Of a stretch of 64,000 nt of DNA, positions 52,362 to 62,235 are shown piece by piece. Origin of the DNA: UBA1563 sp041667115 (GTDB taxonomy: Bacteria; Bacteroidota; Ignavibacteria; Ignavibacteriales; Ignavibacteriaceae); assembly GCA_041667115.1 (NCBI GenBank), contig JBAYFO010000008.1, positions 20,630 to 84,629 of the forward strand, written 5' to 3'. The notes below the pieces were generated by a model that was not told the DNA's origin, searched no databases, and saw only the letters and a list, made by a program, of their open reading frames with translations. Both the position numbers and the translations under genes were made by a program. The stretch's first letter is position 1; every line of letters begins with the position of its first letter.

Positions 52362-53750
52362 ATGAAATCCGTTGAAGAAAAAGTTCTTTCGTTTATTACA
52401 GAGAAGAAACTTGTCTCGTTAAATGATAAAATAGTTGTCGGATTTAGCGGTGGTGCTGATTCCGTTTTTCTTCTTTCCTTTCTGAATAAATTTCAAAATA
52501 AATTTAACCTTTCTCTTTTCGCAGTGCACCTTAACCACGGTTTACGTGGGAAAGAAGCTGATGATGATGAATCCTTTTGTAGAAAATTTTGTACCGATCT
52601 GGACATTCCAATTTTCATAAAAAAGAAGAATGTCAAATCTTTTGCCAAAAAGAATAAACTCTCGTTAGAAGAAGCCGGTCGGGAAATACGCTATAAATTT
52701 TTCGCTGAAGTTGCGGCAAAAGAAAATTGTAATAAAATCGCTACCGCGCATCATCAATCGGATAATACCGAGACTGTTCTCCTCAATTTAATTAAAGGAA
52801 GCGGATTAAACGGTGCCGCTGGTATTCCCGAACGACGGGGAAACATTATCCGTCCTTTATTAGCTTTAACGAAGGACGAAATTCTTTCCTACTTGAAGGC
52901 AAAAAAAATCCCTTTTCAGTTTGATTCATCTAACGAAGAAAATGATTTCCAACGGAATTATTTACGGAATAAGATTGTTAAAATTCTGAAAGAAGAAATA
53001 AACCCAAAACTGGATGAAAAAATTTTTAATTTCTCTTCCACAGTAAAAGAAGTTCTAAGTTTTGTTGATGCGATAGTGGTGGAACATTTAAAACTTGTTC
53101 AAGTTGATAAAAAAAGGGGATGCAGAATTCCTCTTGCGCTTTTTGAAGGAAAACACGTTTTTTTGCAGAAAGAAATAATCTCCGGCGCATTAGCCAAAAT
53201 TTCTGAACTTGAGATCAATTCCCGTTCAATTAATTCAGTGTCAGCGTTAATTGGGAAAAAAGTTGGCTCCAAAACGGAGTTGGCGGGAACATATTCTGCT
53301 TTACGTGACAGAGAGTTCATTGCCGTTAGCAAAAGAAAAAATGAAATTTCTATTCCCGTTTATATTGAAAAAAATCAGTTCAAAACAGTTCTCGGGAAGA
53401 AAATTTCAGTTACTGAAAGTAATAAGAAAATGGTTAGATTATCTTCAGATAATGAAGAAGAATTTCTTTCGGGTGATTCGCTTAACTTTCCGTTATGTAT
53501 TAGAAAATGGCAGCCGGGAGATACCTTTTATCCTTTTGGACTTTCAAAACCGAAAAAAATTTCGGAATTTTTAACTGATCTTAAATTATCGGCAGATGAG
53601 AAAACAAATCAATTGCTGCTTTTGAACAATACCAAAGCAGCGGAGCCTACTAAAAGATTCGAAGTAATGTGGGTGATTAAAAGAAGATTAGACAATCGCT
53701 ATGCGATAACTAATGATACAAAAAAAATTATCAAAGTAAGGTGTAAATAA
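52362..53750 (+). CDS. tilS: tRNA(Ile)-lysidine synthase
   Basis: 462 aa. PP-loop GFSGGADSVFLL (27-38), followed by HLNHGLRGKEADDDE and TAHHQSDNTETVLLNLIKGSG, the N-type ATP pyrophosphatase; the C-terminal part ends in RRLDNRYAIT as in TilS. It changes the CAU anticodon of tRNA-Ile2 to lysidine, and a CAU tRNA gene lies in this window at 38709. Starts directly at the ribE stop. Confidence 0.94.
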   Translation: MKSVEEKVLSFITEKKLVSLNDKIVVGFSGGADSVFLLSFLNKFQNKFNLSLFAVHLNHGLRGKEADDDESFCRKFCTDLDIPIFIKKKNVKSFAKKNKLSLEEAGREIRYKFFAEVAAKENCNKIATAHHQSDNTETVLLNLIKGSGLNGAAGIPERRGNIIRPLLALTKDEILSYLKAKKIPFQFDSSNEENDFQRNYLRNKIVKILKEEINPKLDEKIFNFSSTVKEVLSFVDAIVVEHLKLVQVDKKRGCRIPLALFEGKHVFLQKEIISGALAKISELEINSRSINSVSALIGKKVGSKTELAGTYSALRDREFIAVSKRKNEISIPVYIEKNQFKTVLGKKISVTESNKKMVRLSSDNEEEFLSGDSLNFPLCIRKWQPGDTFYPFGLSKPKKISEFLTDLKLSADEKTNQLLLLNNTKAAEPTKRFEVMWVIKRRLDNRYAITNDTKKIIKVRCK

Positions 53751-53753
53751 ATA

Positions 53754-54302
53754 ATGGAAACTATCCTCATCGGAAACGACACATTCGTCCCTTTTTTAAC
53801 CGAAACAGAAATTCAGGCACGCGTTAAAGCCGTCGCCGGAGAACTGATGAAAGAATATGAAGGGAAAGTTCCCATTTTTCTCGGCATCCTAAATGGTGCG
53901 TTCATGTTTATGGCGGATTTGCTGAAGAACTATGAAAATCCGTGCGAAGTTGATTTTATGCGCCTTTCCAGCTACGGCGATGAAAAAATTTCTTCCGGCA
54001 AAGTGAAGATGCTGAAAGATCTAGCTTGCGATGTGAACGGACGGGACTTAATTATCGTTGAAGATATTGTCGATTCGGGTCTTTCGATAAAATTTATGGA
54101 ACAACTTATTGCAGAACATCACCCGGCTTCCATGAAAGTTGCCACCCTGTTGTTGAAGCCGAACAGTCTAAAATATAATGTTAAAATTGATTATATTGGC
54201 TTCGAGATTCCTTCCAAATTTGTAATTGGATATGGATTAGATTATGCCCAAAAGTATCGCAATTTGCGGTCTATTTATGTTTTAAAAGAAGATAACAAGT
54301 AA
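53754..54302 (+). CDS. hpt: hypoxanthine phosphoribosyltransferase
   Basis: 182 aa. The PRPP loop IIVEDIVDSGLSIKF (100-114), GILNGAFMFMADL at 44-56 and the C-terminal DYIGFEIPSKFVIGYGLDYAQKYR are the HPRT set. It salvages hypoxanthine/guanine to nucleotides. The order tilS-hpt-ftsH is a common bacterial arrangement, which supports the calls. Confidence 0.95.
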   Translation: METILIGNDTFVPFLTETEIQARVKAVAGELMKEYEGKVPIFLGILNGAFMFMADLLKNYENPCEVDFMRLSSYGDEKISSGKVKMLKDLACDVNGRDLIIVEDIVDSGLSIKFMEQLIAEHHPASMKVATLLLKPNSLKYNVKIDYIGFEIPSKFVIGYGLDYAQKYRNLRSIYVLKEDNK

Positions 54303-54318
54303 AAAGAAAAGTTTAACA

Positions 54319-56370
54319 ATGGACGAAAACAAAGAAAATAAAAATTTAAAAATCCCTAAAAACCAGGGACCGAATAAGCCTGATGATAATTTTGACTGGT
54401 CAAAAATTATTCGCATGGTTTTTGGTTGGGGAGCAGTAATTGTTGCGGCGGTTATTGTAATGCAATTGTTTAAAACCGGGACTACTAACTATGTTGATAT
54501 TCCCTATCCTCAATATTTACAACTGCTTGATGGTGAAAAAATTCTTCGTGCAGCTGTCACAAAAGTTGATCAGAATGATTACTACTTCAAAGGTGAACTT
54601 AAAGCCGAAGAGATGGTGAAGATCGCCGGTAAAGAAGTTAAAGTAAGAAATTTTTCCGTCTACTTGCCCGAACCAATAATTAAAGATCAGGAAGTTGTTT
54701 GGAAAGCAAAAGGCGTTGATTATTCATTCGAAAAACAATCGAGTGAATGGATGAATATGCTTGTCGGACTGATTCCCTGGATTCTAATTGCTGCAGTCTG
54801 GATCTTTTTTATGAAGAGGATGCAAGGCGGCGGCGGTATGGGGGGAAGTAAAGGGATTTTCAGCTTTGGAAAAAGTAAAGCCAAATTGATCGGGCAATCG
54901 CAAAACGCGGTTACCTTCAAAGATGTTGCCGGAGCTGATGAAGCAAAGGTAGAACTTATGGAGATTATTGAATTTTTAAAAGAGCCTGCAAAGTTTCAAA
55001 AACTCGGAGGTAAAATTCCTCGCGGTGTTCTTTTGCTTGGACCTCCCGGAACCGGAAAAACATTACTCGCAAGAGCTGTCGCCGGTGAAGCAGGTGTTCC
55101 TTTCTTTTCAATTAGCGGCGCAGACTTTGTTGAAATGTTTGTTGGTGTTGGCGCTAGCCGTGTACGTGATCTCTTTGAACAGGGAAAGAAAAATGCTCCA
55201 TGTATTATTTTTATTGATGAAATTGATGCCGTTGGAAGGCAGCGTGGCGCCGGTCTTGGCGGTGGACACGATGAACGCGAACAAACACTAAATCAACTGT
55301 TAGTTGAAATGGATGGGTTTGAACAGAATAGCGGTGTAATTATTATTGCCGCGACAAATAGACCGGATGTTTTAGATCCGGCATTACTGCGTCCTGGTAG
55401 ATTTGATAGACAAATTGTTGTTGATAGACCTGATGTAAAAGGAAGAGAAGGAATTCTAAAAGTTCACACGAGAAAAATTCCTTTAAAAGATAATGTTGAT
55501 CTGCAGGTACTCGCAAAGGGGACTCCCGGTTTAGCCGGAGCCGAAATTGCTAATCTTGTAAATGAAGCCGCCCTGTTAGCTGCACGAAAAGATAAAACAA
55601 AAGTAGATATGGAAGACTTTGAAGAAGCAAAAGATAAAGTGATGATGGGTATGGAAAGAAAGAGTCTTATTATTTCCGAAGAGGAAAAAAAGACGACGGC
55701 TTACCACGAAATTGGTCACGTGCTTGTTGCGAAAAGAATGCCCGAAGCCGATCCTGTACACAAAGTTACAATTATTCCACGCGGAAGAGCTTTGGGTGTT
55801 ACCAGCTATCTCCCGGTGGATGAAAAACATACGTATTCAAGAGAATATTTGGAAGCGGTTATTACGTATGCATTAGGCGGAAGAGCTGCAGAAAAATTGA
55901 TCTTTAATCATTACACAACCGGAGCGGGAAACGATATTGAAAAATCGACAAACATCGCACGTAAAATGGTTTGTGAATGGGGAATGAGTGAAAAACTCGG
56001 TCCTTTAAGTTATGGAGCGAAAGAAGAAGAAATCTTCCTCGGAAGAGAAATCCAACGCCACAAAGATTACAGCGAAAGTACGGCTGTGGAAATTGATATT
56101 GAAGTTCGTTCAATTGTTTCGGCTTGTATGGTGCGCGCTATGGAAATTCTTAAAGAAGATATTGAATTGCTGCATCGTCTTTCAGCTGAGCTTCTTGAAC
56201 GAGAAATTTTAGACTCTGAAGAAATTGATAAAATCATGCGCGGTGAAACGCTTCCTCCGCAAAAGAAAAACGGAACGACTAATGGTGAAGAAGAAGTTCC
56301 GGAACATGTAAAAAAATTAATTGAAAAACGTCAACCAGTACAACCTCCTGCAGCCAATGACGCAAATTGA
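54319..56370 (+). CDS. ftsH: ATP-dependent zinc metalloprotease FtsH
   Basis: 683 aa. Two N-terminal membrane helices (about 35-51 and 143-163) enclose a periplasmic part. Then the AAA domain with GPPGTGKT (near 241), FIDEIDAVG for Walker B, the second region of homology (ATNRPDVLDPALLRPGRFD), and the peptidase zinc motif reads HEIGH (near 463) instead of the usual HEAGH. It degrades misfolded membrane proteins and regulators. The Pro-rich tail is variable. Confidence 0.97.
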   Translation: MDENKENKNLKIPKNQGPNKPDDNFDWSKIIRMVFGWGAVIVAAVIVMQLFKTGTTNYVDIPYPQYLQLLDGEKILRAAVTKVDQNDYYFKGELKAEEMVKIAGKEVKVRNFSVYLPEPIIKDQEVVWKAKGVDYSFEKQSSEWMNMLVGLIPWILIAAVWIFFMKRMQGGGGMGGSKGIFSFGKSKAKLIGQSQNAVTFKDVAGADEAKVELMEIIEFLKEPAKFQKLGGKIPRGVLLLGPPGTGKTLLARAVAGEAGVPFFSISGADFVEMFVGVGASRVRDLFEQGKKNAPCIIFIDEIDAVGRQRGAGLGGGHDEREQTLNQLLVEMDGFEQNSGVIIIAATNRPDVLDPALLRPGRFDRQIVVDRPDVKGREGILKVHTRKIPLKDNVDLQVLAKGTPGLAGAEIANLVNEAALLAARKDKTKVDMEDFEEAKDKVMMGMERKSLIISEEEKKTTAYHEIGHVLVAKRMPEADPVHKVTIIPRGRALGVTSYLPVDEKHTYSREYLEAVITYALGGRAAEKLIFNHYTTGAGNDIEKSTNIARKMVCEWGMSEKLGPLSYGAKEEEIFLGREIQRHKDYSESTAVEIDIEVRSIVSACMVRAMEILKEDIELLHRLSAELLEREILDSEEIDKIMRGETLPPQKKNGTTNGEEEVPEHVKKLIEKRQPVQPPAANDAN

Positions 56371-57025
56371 TCGTGGAACTATTCAATACAGAGATGAACT
56401 CATCCGCAAGTTGATTCATCTCTGTTCACTTTCCTTTCCGATTATTTATTATTTTATCTCGCGGCACGATGCAATTTTAATTACTGCAGGACTTACAATT
56501 TTTTCACTAACAATTGAAGTGTGGAGATATTTTTCTCCTAAAGCGGGAAAAGTATTTAATAGTCTTTTTGGTTTTTTACTTCGTGAACATGAAATGGACG
56601 CGAAGAAGAAAAATCTGAGTGGAGCGACCTACGTTTTTCTCTCCGCGTTATTAAGTGTAATCGTCTTTCCAAAAGTAATTTTCATTACAGCCTTTACAAT
56701 TCTTATCATAAGTGATACATCCGCCGCATTGATCGGAAGGCGCTATGGAAAACATAAATTTTTAGCAAAAAGTCTTGAGGGGACACTTGCCTTTTTTGTC
56801 AGCGCAGTTATTGTAATTTTTGTAACGCCAAAAATATTGTACGTTCCGGCAGAATATTATTTTGGAATTCTTGCTGCAGCGCTGGGTGCCATTGCGGAAA
56901 ACATTTCTTACGGCTGGGCTGATGATAATCTAACGATTCCTTTAACTGTTGGCGGCGTGATCTGGATTTGTTATTTGCTGTTTTATCCCAATCTTCCGTT
57001 AATCCTCCTAAACGTTCCGCAGTAA
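56357..57025 (+). CDS. polyprenol/diacylglycerol kinase family membrane protein
   Basis: 222 aa from MTQIDRGTIQYRDELIRKL (56357), which overlaps the ftsH end by 14 bases; the open frame upstream lies inside ftsH. Six to seven hydrophobic helices. RKLIHLCSLSFPIIYYF opens, LSGATYVFLSALLS and IISDTSAALIGRRYGKHK, KSLEGTLAFFVSA, and IAENISYGWADDNLTIPLTVG follow, which are the SEC59/dolichol-kinase-like and phytol-kinase signatures. Family members use CTP or another nucleotide to phosphorylate isoprenoid alcohols. Confidence 0.85.
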   Translation: MTQIDRGTIQYRDELIRKLIHLCSLSFPIIYYFISRHDAILITAGLTIFSLTIEVWRYFSPKAGKVFNSLFGFLLREHEMDAKKKNLSGATYVFLSALLSVIVFPKVIFITAFTILIISDTSAALIGRRYGKHKFLAKSLEGTLAFFVSAVIVIFVTPKILYVPAEYYFGILAAALGAIAENISYGWADDNLTIPLTVGGVIWICYLLFYPNLPLILLNVPQ

Positions 57026-57115
57026 ACCAAAATTCTTTGCTACTAAGAATTCAGAATAATGTTTTTATTTTGATATGGAATTAAATCTCTTTTTCCCATA
57101 AGTTAAAGCAGTTAT

Positions 57116-58219
57116 ATGCGTATTGAAAGAATCGAACTTCGTCACGTCAAAATGGAACTTGTTTCTCCCTTCGTAACCTCAATGAGAACTGAGTACGATG
57201 AAGAACATATCATTGTTAAGATTGAAGCTGAAGGTGTTACCGGTTGGGGAGAATGTGTCGCAGCGGCAAATCCTTTTTATACTTACGAAACCGTTCAGAC
57301 CGCATGGCATATCCTTTCTGATTTTTTAATTCCCGGAATTCTAGGGAAAAATTTTACTAACATTGATGAAGCAATTTCATCATGGCAAAAAGTCCGCGGG
57401 CATAGAATGGCAAAAGCCGGTTTGGAAGCAGCCTTGTGGGATCTGTTCGCAAAATCAAAAAACATTTCTCTTTCCAAAATGCTTGGCAGTGTTAAAGATA
57501 AAATTGATGTTGGTGTCAGCATTGGAATTCAACCCACTGTATATGATTTAATAAAAAAAGTTGATGGCTATTTGGAGGAAGGGTACAAAAGAATAAAAAT
57601 AAAAATTGCACCGGGAAACGATCTTCAATTAATTAAATCGTTAAGAAAAGAATTCCCTAACATTCTCTTACAAGTTGACGCGAATTCCGCATACACTTTA
57701 ACTGATAGAAACATCCTCAAAGAGATGGATGACTATAATCTTCTGTTGATTGAACAGCCGCTCGGTTGTGATGATATATATGAACATTCGAAACTTCAGC
57801 GTGAACTCAAAACGCCTCTCTGTCTTGATGAAAGTATCCACTCACTTGAGGATACGCGCGCTGCAATTGAGTTAGACAGTTGTAGAATAATTAATATTAA
57901 GCCTGGACGCGTTGGTGGATTTACCGAAGCAAAATTAATTCATGATTACTGCGCTTCTAAAAATATTCCCGTATGGCATGGTGGGATGTTGGAGTCGGGA
58001 ATTGGGCGGGCGGGAAATATAGCACTCGCTTCACTTCCTAACTTTACTTTGCCGGGAGATATTTCCGCAAGTAAAAGATATTACAAAAACGATATTGTTG
58101 AACCGGAATTCGTTGTAAATAAAGATGGAACAATTGATGTTCCATCTGAACCGGGAATTGGTGTTGAAATAAATATTGAAAGGTTAGAGAAAGTAACTTT
58201 GCGGAAAGCCGTTTTCTGA
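57116..58219 (+). CDS. menC: o-succinylbenzoate synthase (enolase superfamily)
   Basis: 367 aa. Active-site pattern: KRIKIKIAPG (KxK), QVDANSAY (D), IEQPLG (E), LDESI (D), IINIKPGRVGG (K) and WHGGMLESGIGRAGN, which is the OSBS/N-acylamino acid racemase group (MenC type 2). In menaquinone synthesis it dehydrates SHCHC. Acylamino-acid racemase activity is an alternative; other men genes are not in the window. Start at 57116 follows a 90-bp gap to the kinase. Confidence 0.88.
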   Translation: MRIERIELRHVKMELVSPFVTSMRTEYDEEHIIVKIEAEGVTGWGECVAAANPFYTYETVQTAWHILSDFLIPGILGKNFTNIDEAISSWQKVRGHRMAKAGLEAALWDLFAKSKNISLSKMLGSVKDKIDVGVSIGIQPTVYDLIKKVDGYLEEGYKRIKIKIAPGNDLQLIKSLRKEFPNILLQVDANSAYTLTDRNILKEMDDYNLLLIEQPLGCDDIYEHSKLQRELKTPLCLDESIHSLEDTRAAIELDSCRIINIKPGRVGGFTEAKLIHDYCASKNIPVWHGGMLESGIGRAGNIALASLPNFTLPGDISASKRYYKNDIVEPEFVVNKDGTIDVPSEPGIGVEINIERLEKVTLRKAVF

Positions 58220-58240
58220 AAACTACCGACTACAAATTGA

Positions 58241-61132
58241 TTAATTAATTATTTTTTTTGTTCTTCTAACTTTTTTCTTGTCAGATAATCCTAAAGGTTG
58301 AGTGTATTTTTCGTAAAGTTCAAAAAGAAATTCCATCCGTTTGGCTTCGGTTGTAAATGGCTGAGGGCGGTAAGCAAGGTCAACGGCTTTGTCGAGTTCA
58401 TTATGCGCTTTGACTAATATTAGCGGCATAGAAAGAGGGTCATACAAATCGGCTAACGAACTGTTAGGGAATTCTTCCCTTGCATCCAGTACTTTTTGTG
58501 CCGCCGTTTCAATTGCTTTTATTTGTTTCGCGTTTGGATTTTCGGGCCAGGGGAAGTTGTTGTAGACAATATCTTTTGAATAACGAAAATCGCTTTTTAA
58601 TCTACCACAAACTGATTTCACCCACGCCATGTGCATAGCAGAAGTTAGTATCCCGAAGTGATATAATTTGCCATTTGCTATAGTATGGCAGCTATTATTT
58701 GCAATATCGTTTTTTCCAAAGAAACCTAAAGGAATGTACTTTCTGTTTTCGGACGTGGTACTAGGAATTAAAATGTAAGTTTTGGGTTGATTTCTATCAC
58801 GAAACAAAGTTGGGGTTACAGCAAATTTTTGTGTAGAAGGAGCTACACTTTCTAATCGAAATTTTCTAACCAATTCGACACGCTTCAAAACTTCAGGCAA
58901 TGATTTTAATTCATGCGGTTCAATATCCACAAGCCACAAACACCATCGTTTTTCTCCATTGAGAAACTCATACGCTGAAATTAACGGCTTAATATATTTT
59001 TTTGCATTAGGTTCTTTTAAAATAAACTCTTTTTTCTCTTGGTCTGATAAAAGCAAATGCCCGCCATCTAATGGCATATTCCCGAAACTCATTTTAGGCA
59101 CATTGCAAATTGGATTTGATGTTTTATTTATCAACAAATCTTTGGCATCTACTAAGTAGGGATTTATGTTTTTTGTTTTTATTTCGTGTGCTTCTCCCTT
59201 GATGTCTTCGTAATCGTAAATACTTTTATTAACAGCATCGTAATTAGCGAAACCAATTATAACACAATATACGGCAGCATTACCTTTTGCTTCGTTGCTC
59301 CATTTAAAGGTGCGGTGTGCAAAATGAATTTTGATATTGTACTTATTCAACATTTGTCCCCAAAGAATACTTGTCTGCTCTCCTTGTACTATTGAATTTG
59401 TTGAAACAAACGCTGCTTTGATTCTCGTGCTTTGTATATACTTTGCTGCTTTAACATACCAGGCACTAACATAGTCAAGAACCCCGCTTCCTTCGGTATT
59501 GTCAAATTGTTTTACAACTTCATCACGCTGGTATTGCTTCATCATTTTTGATCCGATAAACGGTGGATTTCCCAAGATATAATCAAACTTTATTTCTTCT
59601 TTTACTTGCGGCTCTTCCCCTTTATGAATCTCATACGTTTCCGTTTGAACATTTACAGATTCATACTCCACCCGTGGTTCTTCAACTAAATAAATATTTG
59701 TATGCTTTGCGTAAACATCTATTGAATTAACGGGATTTAATAAACTTTGCCAATCTGTTGTTAAAGCGTCCCCATTAATTATGGTAGCCGCTTTCTTAAG
59801 CGGCAAGCGTACAAAGTATTGCCCGAACTCATTACTGATAACCATATTCATCTGGTGATCAATAAGCCACATTGCTACTTCGGCAATGCGGGCGGGGAAT
59901 TCTTCACACTCAATCCCGTACATCATATCAACGTCAAGCCAGATGATATCCTTTACGTCTAAAAATGTTACACCGTATTTATAAAGCATACGAAGGATTT
60001 CTATTTCCAGAAAACGTAACTCTCTATACGTAACAACAAGAAAGTTTCCACAACCGCATGCGGGGTCAAGAAATTTCAGGTTGCTGATTTTTTTGTGGAA
60101 GTCAATAAGCTTGTTCTTATTCTCCTTAATGGATTTAAACTCTTCCCAAAGTTCATCAAGGAATAACGGTTTGATAAGTTTTAAAATATTCTTCTCACTC
60201 GTGTAATGCGCGCCGAGGTTTCTCCGTTCAACCGGATTCTTAACGCTTTGAAACATTGAACCGAAAATTGCCGGAGAGATTTTACTCCAATCCAGACCGC
60301 AACATTCTATAAGAAGGCGGCGCATTTCACTATCAAAACCGGCGGGCGGCAAGTTCTCCTCAAACAACTTTCCGTTTACGTAAGGGAACTCATTCAATTG
60401 TTCGTCGAGGTTTTTAATCCGTTTTTCCCGCGGAGTATTAAGGACATAGAACAACTCACTTATGCGCGCGGCAAGATCGCTCCCGTCTTCATTAGTGCGC
60501 CAGGTTATAAAGTCTATGAAAATATCTTTTTCAAAAATAGTGGTATCATCGGCGAAAAGGCAAAAGAGTAATCGCACTAAATAAACTTCCAACGCATGTC
60601 CATCATACCCGACCCCTTTTAACTTGTCATGCAGTTTTCCCATCAATTCCGCGGCTTTAATATTAACGGGGTCTTGTTCTTTAAAAGTATGTTTAATATA
60701 CCCGGCGATAAAACCAAAATGCTGCACGTTGTTTACAAAGTCGGAAAGCGTGAATTCAGCGATCGTGTTTTCTTCGATATCGAAAAGCCGGAAGCGTTCA
60801 AAGTCTGAAATAAGAATGTATTGGGGGAGTTCATATTGCGGCAGCTGGTAAAGGTATTCTCTTGCTTGTTGGTATGCTTTAGCTAAATCTTTTCCGCGGC
60901 TTTTCATTTCAACTAACATTGTTCCTTTCCAGAGGTAGTCGATGTAGCCGTCATGTTCATCAAGTTTTTTTACACGTTTTTCAAATGTGCCTACTTTTCT
61001 ACTGCTTATCCCAAATACGCTAAAGAATGCATTGAGGAAAAGTTTTGCATCAGCTTCTTCGTTAAACGTACCCGCCCATTCTTTTGAAAACTTTAGTGCG
61101 CGGTCTTTAATTTCATTCCAGCTTAAAGGCAT
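58241..61132 (-). CDS. type IIG restriction-modification enzyme (MmeI-like)
   Basis: 963 aa in one chain. An N-terminal nuclease module has IDYLWKGTMLVEMKSRGKDL (D-x-E-x-K type). The methyltransferase core has motif I LDPACGCGNFLV (near 357) and motif IV YILGNPPFIG (near 520), of the N6-adenine kind. The C-terminal portion (from about 640) holds the target-recognition region and ends with KYTQPLGLSDKKKV. It both methylates and cuts at its site. It is on the opposite strand to its surroundings; no specificity subunit is seen. Confidence 0.88.
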   Translation of the reverse strand: MPLSWNEIKDRALKFSKEWAGTFNEEADAKLFLNAFFSVFGISSRKVGTFEKRVKKLDEHDGYIDYLWKGTMLVEMKSRGKDLAKAYQQAREYLYQLPQYELPQYILISDFERFRLFDIEENTIAEFTLSDFVNNVQHFGFIAGYIKHTFKEQDPVNIKAAELMGKLHDKLKGVGYDGHALEVYLVRLLFCLFADDTTIFEKDIFIDFITWRTNEDGSDLAARISELFYVLNTPREKRIKNLDEQLNEFPYVNGKLFEENLPPAGFDSEMRRLLIECCGLDWSKISPAIFGSMFQSVKNPVERRNLGAHYTSEKNILKLIKPLFLDELWEEFKSIKENKNKLIDFHKKISNLKFLDPACGCGNFLVVTYRELRFLEIEILRMLYKYGVTFLDVKDIIWLDVDMMYGIECEEFPARIAEVAMWLIDHQMNMVISNEFGQYFVRLPLKKAATIINGDALTTDWQSLLNPVNSIDVYAKHTNIYLVEEPRVEYESVNVQTETYEIHKGEEPQVKEEIKFDYILGNPPFIGSKMMKQYQRDEVVKQFDNTEGSGVLDYVSAWYVKAAKYIQSTRIKAAFVSTNSIVQGEQTSILWGQMLNKYNIKIHFAHRTFKWSNEAKGNAAVYCVIIGFANYDAVNKSIYDYEDIKGEAHEIKTKNINPYLVDAKDLLINKTSNPICNVPKMSFGNMPLDGGHLLLSDQEKKEFILKEPNAKKYIKPLISAYEFLNGEKRWCLWLVDIEPHELKSLPEVLKRVELVRKFRLESVAPSTQKFAVTPTLFRDRNQPKTYILIPSTTSENRKYIPLGFFGKNDIANNSCHTIANGKLYHFGILTSAMHMAWVKSVCGRLKSDFRYSKDIVYNNFPWPENPNAKQIKAIETAAQKVLDAREEFPNSSLADLYDPLSMPLILVKAHNELDKAVDLAYRPQPFTTEAKRMEFLFELYEKYTQPLGLSDKKKVRRTKKIIN

Positions 61133-61286
61133 AAAAATAATTAGGAATTAAAAATTACGAATTAGGAATTCCAAATGGTGTTATGGCGCCACAAGGGTTA
61201 AATTACAAAAACAAAATCTTTCAAAATGAAAATTTATCAATAGACTAAAATTGTTTACGAGAAAATAACAAAAATTAGATTAATAT

Positions 61287-61310
61287 GAGCGGAAGGGTTT
61301 TCTTCCGCTC
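61287..61310. terminator. hairpin with GAGCGGAAG/CTTCCGCTC stem
   Basis: Nine-base stem (61287-61295 / 61302-61310), followed on the plus strand by AATAATTTTTT. It could end the plus-strand side; no plus gene is upstream, so function is open. Confidence 0.5.
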
Positions 61311-61701
61311 AATAATTTTTTAGCGTTAATTTCCCGCCTTGGATGCCATGCTGTACAATTCGTGCCCATTCGTGCAATTCGTGTCTTCTGCTTTCAACTT
61401 TCCACTTGCAGCTTTCAACTAACCAGTGGAGGAGGTGTATCCTCATCTCCACCTTTGTGCGTGCTGCTTTTATTCTTTTTTCTTGTGTTCATGAACTGCC
61501 TCCTTTGATTATTGATTGTTAGTTGTTTTATTCCGCAAATAGTTCTTTACTTCCGTTCGTGCTTCCTTAGTGAAATTCGTGTCACAAAAATCTTTCACAA
61601 AGGAACACAAAGTGAGGATTCATTATCAGTTAAAAATTTAGAGATATTATTATATTGCACTTAATGATCTCTCTATTTCTAAATAAACAAATGCTAGTTG
61701 A
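61311..61701. other. intergenic region upstream of the L,D-transpeptidase
   Basis: Contains degenerate TTCGTG-type repeats (GCCCATTCGTGCAATTCGTG at 61371-61390) and one small ORF on the minus strand (61415-61492, listed). I see no other gene. Between 61139 and 61175 there are AATTAGGAATT-type repeats. Confidence 0.5.
61415..61492 (-). CDS. small ORF (25 aa) with strong ribosome site
   Basis: Minus strand. AAAGGAGGC is 5 bp before the ATG at 61492, an ideal Shine-Dalgarno box. The peptide is very polar and basic then acidic (MNTRKKNKSSTHKGGDEDTP, then PPLVS). No family known. Its ribosome site resembles that of the 28-aa ORF at 25665 (GGAGGCAGTT). The start of a truncated gene or a true small peptide are both possible. 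Confidence 0.4.
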   Translation of the reverse strand: MNTRKKNKSSTHKGGDEDTPPPLVS

Positions 61702-62217
61702 ATGAAGAAAATATTTTTATATGAAGCGCTCTTTATCATCGTGGTCGCTCTCGGTTACTATTTTATGCCGGAGAAAAAATTAGACACTTCAAAAAAGATC
61801 GATAAGATTTTGGTGGTGAAAAGTAAAAGGCTCTTAACAGTTTTTTCAAACGGAGTAGCGCTAAAATCGTATAAGATCTCACTCGGTGGTGTTCCGGTCG
61901 GCAAAAAAGAATTTGAAGGAGATCAAAAAACTCCCGAAGGCGTTTACACCATCAATGATAAAAATCCGAACAGTGATTATCATTTAAACCTTGCGGTTTC
62001 CTATCCAAATGAATCCGATAGTCTTTATGCAACAAAGCTTGGCAAATCACCGGGTGGAGAAATTAAAATTCACGGTTTACCGAATGGATATGGATTCATT
62101 GGCAAATTCCAGCGCTTCAAAGATTGGACTGCGGGTTGCATGGCACTTACGAATCCTGAAATTGAAGAACTTTTTTATAATGTTCCAATGGGGACTGAGA
62201 TACAGATTGTCCCGTAG
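61702..62217 (+). CDS. L,D-transpeptidase (YkuD family)
   Basis: 171 aa. An N-terminal membrane anchor (IFLYEALFIIVVALGYYF) is followed by the YkuD domain with IKIHGLPNGYG and WTAGCMALTNPEIEELF, where the His and the Cys of the HG-(x)n-[ST]xGC motif lie. It forms 3-3 cross-links in peptidoglycan or attaches proteins to it, in the periplasm. Start is preceded by an AT-rich leader. The EamA gene follows. Confidence 0.92.
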   Translation: MKKIFLYEALFIIVVALGYYFMPEKKLDTSKKIDKILVVKSKRLLTVFSNGVALKSYKISLGGVPVGKKEFEGDQKTPEGVYTINDKNPNSDYHLNLAVSYPNESDSLYATKLGKSPGGEIKIHGLPNGYGFIGKFQRFKDWTAGCMALTNPEIEELFYNVPMGTEIQIVP

Positions 62218-62235
62218 GCGATGATTAAAAATTAG

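Noticed and set aside
56321..56356. Longer start of the polyprenol kinase-like gene
   Set aside because: The extension lies inside the ftsH coding end; MTQIDRG at 56357 fits the family start better.
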